Source: Sulfurimonas sp. (GTDB lineage Bacteria > Campylobacterota > Campylobacteria > Campylobacterales > Sulfurimonadaceae). Taken from it: 13,557 nucleotides of DNA. Below the pieces are notes generated by a model, which was given only the letters and a program-made list of their open reading frames with translations, searched no databases and was not told where the DNA came from. The stretch is taken from NCBI GenBank assembly GCA_021157485.1, contig JAGGWO010000117.1:1-13557 (forward strand), read 5' to 3'. The translations under genes were made by a program, and so were the position numbers. Shown here piece by piece: positions 5,667 through 12,837 of this stretch (positions are counted from its first letter, which is position 1; the number at the start of each line of letters is the position of its first letter).

Positions 5667-6647
5667 GTGCTTCGTCTCTTCGTAGCACTTACTCTTCTTC
5701 TTTTAAATCTTTATGCTTGCAAGGGTGGATATGACTCTTGTAAACATAAAATAAATGATTCAAACTCAGTTTCAAACACTACTCTTCAAATACCTGTAAA
5801 AAACAATCAACTTCTTATCTTTTCAAGAACAACCCCAAAAGGAACGATACTCAAGCATGACCCTTTTCTTTCTCTATATTTACTAGAAGATAAAAAAGGT
5901 TTTAAACATCCATTTAAAATTAACTATAGACTTACTCTTGGAACTGCTTGTGTAAATAAAACAGAAGCAGTTGAGGGTAAGATTTTAAAACATCAAGTGG
6001 GATTAAATAGTTTTGCAAAGTTTGGTGAGTGTATCACTGTTCCTAGCCTACTTCTTACTAGCTGTTGTTCCTTAGAGGGCATAGCAACACCACAAGGTAT
6101 AATCGAAAAAGAGTATCTCGATAGATTTATAAAAATTAAAAAAGTTTCTTATTCTGACATAGGTATAAGAGTTGTGGATGAGAAAAAACTAGTTATTATA
6201 AATACAATAAATCCTTTTATGAAAGATAATCCATTCAAAATAGATGACTGCGTTTTAGAGCTAAATGGCAAAAAAGTTAAAAATGCTTCCACTCTTATGA
6301 GAGAGATACTTTTTAGTAAAATTGGTTCTACTCATAAAGTAAAAGTAAAAAGAGATTCTAAAGTTTTAACTCTTAGAATGAAGAGTCAAAAAAGATATGG
6401 TGGTGGATATCTGAGTGATACATTTTTGAAATTTTTAGGAATTTCTTTTGATAAGAATTTAAAAGTTGTAAAAATTGAAGATAAAGCTAAAAAATATCAT
6501 TTGAAACTTGGTGATAGGCTACTTCAGATAAATCTAAAAAATATTACAACTGAAGCTGAAATATTAGAAACTATTTCTAAAAGTAAAGAGTCCACAAATC
6601 TTCTCTTTGTAAGAGATGACTTTCAGTTTTTTATCCGCGTTAATTAG
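5667..6647 (+). CDS. exported PDZ-domain protein, cysteine-rich
   Basis: A 326-residue protein with a signal sequence (MLRLFVALTLLLLNLYA, 1-17) followed by Cys18. LYAC is lipobox-like but has Tyr at -2, so either a lipoprotein or a soluble periplasmic protein cut after Ala17 is possible. A front domain of unknown type spans about 20-155. Two PDZ-like domains follow, about 163-240 (IGIRVV, then INPFMKDNPFKIDDCVLELNG) and about 252-326 (LGISFD, then KKYHLKLGDRLLQINLKN). There is no protease triad. Cysteines occur at 18, 25, 95, 122, 133, 134 and 195, suggesting disulfides in the periplasm. Homologues occupy this place between ybaB and ispA in Campylobacter (Cj1643, from memory). Function is unknown; a scaffold or chaperone role in the envelope is my inference. 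Confidence 0.82.
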   Translation: MLRLFVALTLLLLNLYACKGGYDSCKHKINDSNSVSNTTLQIPVKNNQLLIFSRTTPKGTILKHDPFLSLYLLEDKKGFKHPFKINYRLTLGTACVNKTEAVEGKILKHQVGLNSFAKFGECITVPSLLLTSCCSLEGIATPQGIIEKEYLDRFIKIKKVSYSDIGIRVVDEKKLVIINTINPFMKDNPFKIDDCVLELNGKKVKNASTLMREILFSKIGSTHKVKVKRDSKVLTLRMKSQKRYGGGYLSDTFLKFLGISFDKNLKVVKIEDKAKKYHLKLGDRLLQINLKNITTEAEILETISKSKESTNLLFVRDDFQFFIRVN

Positions 6648-6659
6648 ATAGAATTTCAT

Positions 6660-7508
6660 ATGCAAAACTTTGAGAATTTTTTACTAGATAACTTGCCAGT
6701 TTCAAAAAGTATACATCCAACTTATGAGGATGCTCTGCATAACATGTTAGTGGCTGGTGGTAAAAGATTTCGTCCTGCACTTTTACTCGGTGTTGTAGGT
6801 GCGTATAACTCACTTCTTCTTGATGGTGCTAGACATGCAGCTTATGCGATAGAGTTACTTCATACATACTCTCTGATTCACGATGATTTACCAGCTATGG
6901 ATGATTCACCTCTACGTCGTGGTAAACCTACACTGCATATCTCATTTGATGAAGTTACAGCTATTCTTGTTGGAGACGCATTAAATACTTACTCTTTTGA
7001 AGTTTTATCTAATGCACCTTTTTCAGACTATACGAGAGTGCAACTTATTCGTGAGCTGGCGAGTAATGGTGGACTAAACGGTATGGTTTTAGGCCAAGCA
7101 ATTGATTGTTACTTTGAGAACAGACCACTTAAAGTAGAAGATATAAAGTTTTTACATACAAATAAAACTGCTAAACTAATCGCTGCCTCACTTAAAATGG
7201 GTGCGATAATTGTAGGTAAAGAAGATTTAGCTGATAAGCTTTATGACTTTGGTATCAAACTTGGACTACTGTTTCAAATTCAAGATGATATTTTAGATGT
7301 AACACAGAGCTCAGAAGAAGCTGGAAAGCTTACAAATAATGATGAAGATAAAAATAGTTTCGTAACTATTTTAGGATTAGATGAAGCGATGAAAGAGGCT
7401 AATGAATTGGCTAGTGAGTTAAATCTAGAGATGGCTAATTTTGACGAGAATTTACAGAGTGAATTGTCGCCTTTATTAACTAAGTATATTAATAGACATA
7501 AAAACTAA
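6660..7508 (+). CDS. ispA: polyprenyl synthetase, probably farnesyl diphosphate synthase
   Basis: A cytoplasmic trans-prenyltransferase that condenses isopentenyl diphosphate with allylic diphosphates; the product is used for undecaprenyl phosphate and quinone side chains. The 282-residue protein has GGKRFRP (33-39), the first aspartate-rich motif DDLPAMDD (75-82) with the two-residue insert of bacterial farnesyl synthases, LRRGKPTLH (85-93), GLNGMVLGQ (138-146), and the second aspartate motif DDILD (209-213). The residues before the first motif, HTYSLIH (68-74), are like E. coli IspA (HAYSLIH, from memory), which favours a C15 product, although geranylgeranyl diphosphate cannot be excluded. 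It starts 12 bp after the PDZ gene with a weak Shine-Dalgarno and is followed by tkt 16 bp later, as in C. jejuni. Confidence 0.93.
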   Translation: MQNFENFLLDNLPVSKSIHPTYEDALHNMLVAGGKRFRPALLLGVVGAYNSLLLDGARHAAYAIELLHTYSLIHDDLPAMDDSPLRRGKPTLHISFDEVTAILVGDALNTYSFEVLSNAPFSDYTRVQLIRELASNGGLNGMVLGQAIDCYFENRPLKVEDIKFLHTNKTAKLIAASLKMGAIIVGKEDLADKLYDFGIKLGLLFQIQDDILDVTQSSEEAGKLTNNDEDKNSFVTILGLDEAMKEANELASELNLEMANFDENLQSELSPLLTKYINRHKN

Positions 7509-7524
7509 ACACAGGAAATATATA

Positions 7525-9444
7525 ATGAGTAATCAAATGCGCCAAAAGATGGCAGATTCTATAAGATTTTTAGCAGCAGATATGGTTCAACGTGCAAATT
7601 CAGGTCACCCAGGTGCACCAATGGGTCTTGCAGATATCGCAGTAGTTTTAAGTGAACATATGAATCACAATCCGAAGAATCCTAACTGGTTAAATCGCGA
7701 TAGATTAGTATTCTCTGGCGGACATGCTACAGGTCTTATCTACTCACTTTATTATCTTTGGGGTTATGGCTTAGAAGTAGAAGATTTAAAAAACTTCCGT
7801 CAACTAGATTCTAAAACTCCAGGTCATCCTGAGTATGGTCACACTGCAGGTATTGAGATTACTACTGGTCCTTTAGGTCAGGGTATTGCAAACGCAGTTG
7901 GTTTTTCAATGGCTTCAAAATTTGTTGGTGCTCAGGTTAACTCTGAGACTGCTGAGATGATTGATCATAATGTTTACTGCCTGTGTGGTGATGGTGACTT
8001 AGAAGAGGGCCTCTCTTATGAAGCTTGTTCTATTGCAGGGCATAACAAACTTGACAACTTAGTTCTTATTTATGATTCAAATCGTATTACTATCGAGGGT
8101 TCAACTGACTTGAGTATTTCAGAAAATATTCGTATGCGTTTTGAGGCTCAAGAGTGGGATGTTTTAGAGATTGATGGTCATAATTATGATGAGATTGATG
8201 CAGCTCTTACTACCGCAAAAGCTAACACTAAACCAACTATCATTATTGCAAATACTATCATCGCTAAAGGTGCTGGAGAGTTAGAAGGTTCACACCACTC
8301 TCACGGTGCTCCACTTGGTGATAAAATTATTGCTGAAGCAAAAGCTAAAGCTGGTTTTGATCCAGAGAAAACATTTCACGTAGATGAAGACGTTATGGCA
8401 AGATTTAGATGTGCCATAGAAGAGGGTGATTTACTTGAACGTGAGTGGATTCACTCTCAAAAAACTATGCCTTTAATGGAACAAAACGAAGCATTAGCAG
8501 CACTGCAAAATCCGGACTTTTCTAGAATTGATTATCCTACGTTTGAAAAAGCAGAGGCGACTCGTGGTACAAATGGTAAAATTATGAATGCAATTGCTAA
8601 AGGAGTTCCAAGCTTCTTAGGTGGTTCAGCTGATTTAAGTCCATCAAACAAAACAAACCTAAATGATATGGGTGTTTATCCAAAGGGTAGAAATATCTAT
8701 TTTGGTATCCGTGAACACGCGATGGCTTCAATCGTAAACGCAATGGCTCTTTATGGTCCACTTATGCCTTTCTCGGCTACATTCTTTGTATTTTCAGATT
8801 ATCTGAAACCTGCAGCTCGTATAGCAGCACTTACAGGAATCCAACAGTTCTTCATCTGGACTCATGATAGTATAGGTGTAGGTGAAGATGGACCAACTCA
8901 CCAACCAATAGAGCACCTTTCACAGTTTCGTGCACTTCCAAACTTTTATGTATGGCGTCCGGCTGATGGTGCTGAAAATGTAGAGGCTTGGAAAACAGCA
9001 TTGACTATGGATAAATCTCCATCTGCATTTGTATGTTCTCGTCAAAACCTTGCAGTTCTTCCAAAAGCTGTAAGTGGTGAAGCAAGTAAGGGTGGTTATT
9101 TACTTTCATCTGATGAAAACGCAACTGTAACACTTATGGCATCAGGTTCAGAAGTAGAACTAGCTCTTAAAGTAAAAGAGGCACTAAACGCAGCAGGTAA
9201 GTCTGTAAATGTTGTTTCTGTTCCATGTTATGATCTTTTCATTGAACAAGATGCATCATATATCTCTTCTATTATTAAAGAGGGAACTTCAACTGTAGCT
9301 ATCGAAGCTGCTCGCGGTCTTGAGTGGTATAAATTAGCAGATACAGTAATTGCAATGGATACATTCGGTGCATCAGCTCCAGCTGGACAACTGTTTGAGA
9401 AGTTTGGTTTCACTGTTGAGTCTATTATCGGAAAGATTCAATAA
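7525..9444 (+). CDS. tkt: transketolase
   Basis: This thiamine-diphosphate enzyme moves two-carbon units between sugar phosphates in the pentose phosphate pathway and, in autotrophs or gluconeogenic cells, makes pentoses from fructose 6-phosphate. The 639-residue protein is complete. It shows ANSGHPGAPMG (24-34), SGGHATGLIYS (64-74), GPLGQGIANAVG (115-126), the cofactor motif GDGDLEEG (155-162) with the downstream Asn of the metal site, SHHSHGAPLG (256-265), catalytic Glu397 in GIREHAMASI, FSDYLKPAARIAAL (423-436) and HDSIGVGEDGPTHQPIEHL (447-465). AGGAAA at 7513-7518 supports the ATG. Length is slightly below the usual 660. It follows ispA by 16 bp and precedes a small membrane peptide gene. 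Confidence 0.98.
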   Translation: MSNQMRQKMADSIRFLAADMVQRANSGHPGAPMGLADIAVVLSEHMNHNPKNPNWLNRDRLVFSGGHATGLIYSLYYLWGYGLEVEDLKNFRQLDSKTPGHPEYGHTAGIEITTGPLGQGIANAVGFSMASKFVGAQVNSETAEMIDHNVYCLCGDGDLEEGLSYEACSIAGHNKLDNLVLIYDSNRITIEGSTDLSISENIRMRFEAQEWDVLEIDGHNYDEIDAALTTAKANTKPTIIIANTIIAKGAGELEGSHHSHGAPLGDKIIAEAKAKAGFDPEKTFHVDEDVMARFRCAIEEGDLLEREWIHSQKTMPLMEQNEALAALQNPDFSRIDYPTFEKAEATRGTNGKIMNAIAKGVPSFLGGSADLSPSNKTNLNDMGVYPKGRNIYFGIREHAMASIVNAMALYGPLMPFSATFFVFSDYLKPAARIAALTGIQQFFIWTHDSIGVGEDGPTHQPIEHLSQFRALPNFYVWRPADGAENVEAWKTALTMDKSPSAFVCSRQNLAVLPKAVSGEASKGGYLLSSDENATVTLMASGSEVELALKVKEALNAAGKSVNVVSVPCYDLFIEQDASYISSIIKEGTSTVAIEAARGLEWYKLADTVIAMDTFGASAPAGQLFEKFGFTVESIIGKIQ

Positions 9445-9455
9445 TCTAATTTTAT

Positions 9456-9468
9456 TCTCCTCAGGAGA
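9456..9468 (+). promoter_or_regulatory. short hairpin covering the Shine-Dalgarno of the small membrane peptide
   Basis: TCTCC (9456-9460) can pair with GGAGA (9464-9468) around a TCA loop, with one further T-G pair outside. The right arm is the AGGAGA Shine-Dalgarno of the gene at 9477. The stem is short and may be too weak to matter; it could limit translation, or be a chance effect of a purine-rich ribosome site. Confidence 0.35.
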
Positions 9469-9476
9469 GAGTTAAT

Positions 9477-9626
9477 ATGAAAATCGTAATAATCATAATA
9501 ATTGTAGATATTTTGATATTTACTTTAGGTGCTATTTTTGCCGATAAAGAGTTGAAAACTCCAGACACAAATAGTAGCCATTTTCATATGGATAGATTTG
9601 GATACCATTGGAGAGTAGAGGAGTAG
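9477..9626 (+). CDS. 49-residue single-pass membrane peptide, function unknown
   Basis: A short gene after tkt: ATG with AGGAGA eight bases upstream, TAG at 9624-9626. Residues 3-22 (IVIIIIIVDILIFTLGAIFA) form one very hydrophobic helix with an isoleucine run and one Asp at position 11. After this comes a polar tail with three His and aromatic residues (SHFHMDRFGYHWRVEE, 34-49). It is a likely inner-membrane peptide; alternatively FA/DKE after residue 22 could be a signal-peptidase site giving a 27-residue periplasmic product. I do not recognise a family. It probably shares the transcript of tkt (32-bp gap) and ends one base before the stop of the convergent nitroreductase-like gene. Start, strong Shine-Dalgarno and sensible composition argue it is real. 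Confidence 0.65.
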   Translation: MKIVIIIIIVDILIFTLGAIFADKELKTPDTNSSHFHMDRFGYHWRVEE

Positions 9627-9627
9627 T

Positions 9628-11187
9628 TTATCTATTTAGATATGCTGCTTTTGTTTGAATTCTACTATCCACATATCCGCGTCCAATTGTAAAGTGGTAG
9701 AGAGTAGCAAAACGATTATCCTTTAATCCGAGAAGATTATGAACTGTATCATCTAAGAAACATCCAATTCCAGTTCCACTGAGTCCTAATGATGTTGCTT
9801 CAAGATAGAGTTGCTGACCAATAGCTCCACATTCCCAGTAAAGTTCTTTGTATCTATGGGCACCATGTAGTTGAATCTGCTCAGAGAAATTACATAACAT
9901 TCCAAGAGAAAAAGCCCCATCACTCGCTATGTCTTGTGAACAGCTTATAGCTTTAGATGCCATCTGCAAATCTCTTGTCTCTAATAGATATAAATTTTTT
10001 AAACCTATTTTGCGCCACTCAAACGCAGTGTGCATCTGTTCTCTAAGAGAATCTTTATCTCTTTCGTTTCGTATGTAAATGTATAAACCAGACTCATACT
10101 CTTGAACTCTATGAACAAACAGAACTAAGTGAGCTGAACTCTCTTTAGCATCTTGAGAACCATGCACGCTACTGAGAAGAGTATGAAATTGCTCTTTTGT
10201 GATTATAGATGTCTCTTTATCCATAATATGAATACTTCTACGATTCATAACTACTGTTTTTGACTCTTGTGTTGGCTCTTTTGTAACATTACTGCGTTTA
10301 ACTTCTTTTTGTTTGATTTGTGCAGTTGAAGTTGCGTTTTCTATCTCGGGGATGATATCCCAATTTTGCATACTTTTACTTAGTTGATTTGCAATTCCCT
10401 CATAAACTAAAGGTACAGACTCAACTAAAGAGTCTATGTTTAGTGATGGGTTGACTTCCTCAGGAGAGAGAACAAAAAGCATATCTGCTATCTCATTTTC
10501 AAAGAATCTTTTGTCTTGATTTAATCCTAGAAGGGTAGATATATCACTATCGCTAACACTATCGAGTCTTGTTACTTTCCATCCTAGCATCTTTGCAGAA
10601 ACAACTATGGCGTGCCAAGCATGTCCCCCGTCAAGATTTACATAACGAAAGGCACGCTCTCCATATTTCCAAATTTCTCTCCAACTTATACTAGAAAGCC
10701 CTACGAGAAAACTACCATTTGGTAGCTTGTTCCAAAAAGAAGTGTCAAACGCAGCTAAGGTCTCAAGTGCATGATTTTTAGGAGCGTAGTGATAGATAGT
10801 TGTTTTATCATTTTGCTCTTTTAAAACAGGAGGTAAAACTACATATGTTTCTGTGGGATGTAAGTTACCACTCGAAGCATTACATCTGACTGCCCAAGAG
10901 CTGTCACCTGAAACTTTGTAAGCTGCTATTCCCATAGAGAACTGCAGCAGCTGAGAAATTGACTCTTTCAAAAGAGGAGCAGAGGGTAAGTCAAAATCTA
11001 GTAGATGATAGGGAGGAGTCGTATTATCCGTTGCTAATGGTAGATTGAAACTCTGAGTGCCATTATAATTTCTAAAAGGATTTGGCTGAGTACTCCAGTC
11101 CATGTATCCAAGTGAGCGAGCATATCTTTGCTGAGAATGTTTTGTTGTTTCATGGTAGTGAAATACCGTTTGTAAATCTTGATTCAT
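9628..11187 (-). CDS. double nitroreductase-domain (SagB/ThcOx-like) flavoprotein
   Basis: A 519-residue cytoplasmic protein with two tandem nitroreductase-fold halves, expected to bind FMN. Half one (about 70-265) has the SagB-type motif RCNASSGNLHPTETY (101-115) and WKYGERAFRYVNLDGGHAWH (173-192). A polar linker (about 266-312) leads to half two, with RRSIHIMD (316-323), GLYIYIRNERD (368-378), the conserved block from Tyr446 to Asp480 (including CGAIGQQLYLEA and GLSGTGIGCFLDD) and YHFTIGRG (497-504). The N-terminal FHYHETTKHSQQRYARSLGY (9-28) is typical of this long family. SagB proteins oxidise azolines in peptide toxins, but no cyclodehydratase or precursor peptide gene is present, so the substrate is unknown. 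ATG at 11185-11187 has no clear Shine-Dalgarno; an inverted repeat lies just upstream. Divergent from selO. Confidence 0.85.
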   Translation of the reverse strand: MNQDLQTVFHYHETTKHSQQRYARSLGYMDWSTQPNPFRNYNGTQSFNLPLATDNTTPPYHLLDFDLPSAPLLKESISQLLQFSMGIAAYKVSGDSSWAVRCNASSGNLHPTETYVVLPPVLKEQNDKTTIYHYAPKNHALETLAAFDTSFWNKLPNGSFLVGLSSISWREIWKYGERAFRYVNLDGGHAWHAIVVSAKMLGWKVTRLDSVSDSDISTLLGLNQDKRFFENEIADMLFVLSPEEVNPSLNIDSLVESVPLVYEGIANQLSKSMQNWDIIPEIENATSTAQIKQKEVKRSNVTKEPTQESKTVVMNRRSIHIMDKETSIITKEQFHTLLSSVHGSQDAKESSAHLVLFVHRVQEYESGLYIYIRNERDKDSLREQMHTAFEWRKIGLKNLYLLETRDLQMASKAISCSQDIASDGAFSLGMLCNFSEQIQLHGAHRYKELYWECGAIGQQLYLEATSLGLSGTGIGCFLDDTVHNLLGLKDNRFATLYHFTIGRGYVDSRIQTKAAYLNR

Positions 11188-11190
11188 GCT

Positions 11191-11225
11191 TGTAGTTTAG
11201 TGAAGTTTGCTTAAGTAAAACTACA
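11191..11225. promoter_or_regulatory. inverted repeat in the nitroreductase-selO spacer
   Basis: TGTAGTTT (11191-11198) and AAACTACA (11218-11225) are perfect 8-bp arms. Inside them GAAG/CTTA..AAG-like bases add a partial inner stem (AAG 11203-11205 with CTT 11210-11212) round a TTTG loop, if one bulge and two mismatches are allowed. The element ends 3 bp before the nitroreductase ATG, so it would be a hairpin in that gene's leader, or an operator for both genes. No T-tract follows, so a terminator is unlikely. Confidence 0.5.
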
Positions 11226-11258
11226 ATAATTATTTGGATTTTTAATAGTAGGCTTCTT

Positions 11259-11264
11259 TAATAT
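11259..11264 (+). promoter_or_regulatory. possible -10 element of selO
   Basis: TAATAT (four of six matches to TATAAT) stands 21 bp before the selO ATG, after an AT-rich tract. No good -35 is seen and no TG precedes it. This is only the best candidate in the spacer. Confidence 0.3.
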
Positions 11265-11285
11265 CGCTTTTGTTAAAACCTAATT

Positions 11286-12725
11286 ATGAAATTTTTAAAC
11301 TTAAAACTTACAGTGTCATACTTAGAACATGAACCTATTTTTTATGATAGAGTTGAGCCAACACCGCTTCATAAACCTTTTTTAATTTCTGCTTCACAAA
11401 ACGCAGCAAAACTTTTAGGAGTAGATGAAGACTTACTGCTTGATGAGAATCTTTTAGAGATTGTAAATGGAAAGAAAAAACTAGATGGGAGTGAGACTTT
11501 TGCTATGTGTTATGCAGGACATCAGTTTGGATATTTTGTTGAGCGTTTAGGTGATGGACGAGCTATTAATCTTGGTAAAGTAAATGGGCAAAACCTTCAA
11601 CTCAAGGGCTCAGGTCTTACACTTTACTCACGTCAGGGCGATGGACGGGCAGTTTTGCGTTCAAGTATAAGAGAGTACTTGATGAGTGAAGCTATGCATG
11701 GACTTGGTATTGCAACTTCACGTGCATTAGCTTTAATAGGGAGTGACACAGATGTGGCACGTGAGAGATGGGAAAAAGGTGCGATAGTACTGCGTTTATC
11801 TCCAACATGGGTGCGTTTTGGAACATTTGAGTACTTTAACGCTAAAGGTGAGCATGAAAAATTACAACAGCTGGCTGATTATGTAATCGATGAATCATTC
11901 CATCATCTAAAAAATAAAGAGGGAATGTATCTCAAAATGTATGCAGAGATAGTGAGTAGTACAGCAAAAACAATAGCCCAATGGCAAAGTGTTGGATTTA
12001 ACCATGGTGTTATGAATACAGATAATATGAGCATTGATGGAAGAACCATAGACTACGGACCATTTGCGTTTCTTGATGATTATGACAAAGATTATGTTTG
12101 TAACCATACAGATAGAGACGGTCGTTACAGTTTTAAAAATCAACCGGGTATCGCTCACTGGAATTTAGGTCAATTGGCAGTTGCACTATCTCCAATAGTA
12201 AATCATGATAGTGCCTTGCAAGTTCTTGAGGATGTTTTTGGAGAGGCTTACGAGAAAGTCTACTCTGAGATAATGTATGCAAAAATGGGACTAGAACAAG
12301 AAGAGGAAAATGATAGAAAACTTTTCCAATGGATGCTAGGAGCATTAGGAGGTGCAACTATAGACTACACTCTCTTTTTTAGAAAACTTTCACGCTTTGA
12401 TGGAGATAAATCAGATATCTTAGACCTCTGCGTTTATAGAACATCGCTAGAAGAGTGGTTAGACTCTTATTCACTGCGTTTAGAGAAAGAGACTCTTTCA
12501 ACAACTTCGCGCCATAAAAAGATGTTAAAAGTAAATCCAAAATACATTCTTAAAAACCACATACTTCAAGAAGCTATAGAAAAAGCAGAAGCTCATGATT
12601 TTAGTATGGTAAACGACCTACTCAAAGTGGCACTCTCTCCATTTGATGAACACCAAGAGTTAGAACACTTATGCAGACTAGCTCCAATGGAATCAAAAAA
12701 TATAAAACTGAGTTGCTCATCATGA
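11286..12725 (+). CDS. selO: protein adenylyltransferase SelO (YdiU / UPF0061)
   Basis: SelO is a pseudokinase-fold enzyme that moves AMP from ATP to Ser, Thr or Tyr of target proteins and is linked to redox stress. The 479-residue protein is full length. It has FYDRVEPTPL (19-28), CYAGHQFGYFVERLGDGRA (75-93), Lys108 in LQLKGSG, SRQGDGRAVLRSSIREY (115-131), LSPTWVRFGTFEYF (171-184), FNHGVMNTDNMS (238-249) with catalytic Asp246, and metal-binding Asp256 in TIDYGPFAF. Cys272 (YVCNHTD) and Cys477 in the terminal SCSS match the cysteines reported to form a regulatory disulfide in E. coli SelO (272 and 476, from memory). Selenocysteine is not needed here: the key residue is Cys. The ATG has no clear Shine-Dalgarno. 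Divergent from the nitroreductase-like gene. Confidence 0.95.
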   Translation: MKFLNLKLTVSYLEHEPIFYDRVEPTPLHKPFLISASQNAAKLLGVDEDLLLDENLLEIVNGKKKLDGSETFAMCYAGHQFGYFVERLGDGRAINLGKVNGQNLQLKGSGLTLYSRQGDGRAVLRSSIREYLMSEAMHGLGIATSRALALIGSDTDVARERWEKGAIVLRLSPTWVRFGTFEYFNAKGEHEKLQQLADYVIDESFHHLKNKEGMYLKMYAEIVSSTAKTIAQWQSVGFNHGVMNTDNMSIDGRTIDYGPFAFLDDYDKDYVCNHTDRDGRYSFKNQPGIAHWNLGQLAVALSPIVNHDSALQVLEDVFGEAYEKVYSEIMYAKMGLEQEEENDRKLFQWMLGALGGATIDYTLFFRKLSRFDGDKSDILDLCVYRTSLEEWLDSYSLRLEKETLSTTSRHKKMLKVNPKYILKNHILQEAIEKAEAHDFSMVNDLLKVALSPFDEHQELEHLCRLAPMESKNIKLSCSS

Positions 12726-12770
12726 GAGAGTATAGAAGAGTAGAAATACTTATGGCTAAAAATGAAAAAC

Positions 12771-12783
12771 TCAACAGTGTTGA
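12771..12783. repeat. 13-bp dyad between selO and the AEC permease gene
   Basis: TCAACAGTGTTGA is symmetric about its central G, with 6-bp arms and no room for a loop, so it looks more like a protein-binding dyad than a terminator. It lies 46 bp past selO in the 112-bp convergent spacer, where an operator has no obvious promoter to control. It may be chance. The rest of the spacer has only weak stems (for example CCTAT/ATAGG at 12829-12845 over the permease stop) and no T-tract terminator. Confidence 0.3.
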
Positions 12784-12837
12784 TTAGATGTAAAACACCA
12801 ACAATTGATAAGTGTAGATCTAATGAGCCTATTAAGC

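Noticed and set aside
9228..9413. Minus-strand open frame inside tkt
   Set aside because: It is antisense to the transketolase C-terminal domain with no supporting motif.
9628..11187. A peptide-toxin or azoline-peptide cluster around the SagB-like gene
   Set aside because: No cyclodehydratase, YcaO or precursor peptide is next to it; the neighbouring 49-residue peptide is a membrane helix on the opposite strand in the tkt run, without the Cys/Ser/Thr-rich core of such precursors.
11907..12357. Two overlapping minus-strand open frames inside selO
   Set aside because: Both lie opposite the most conserved part of SelO and have shadow-like composition.
12752..12787. Eleven-codon open frame after selO
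   Set aside because: Too short, with a poor Shine-Dalgarno, and it overlaps the dyad at 12771-12783; nothing supports translation.
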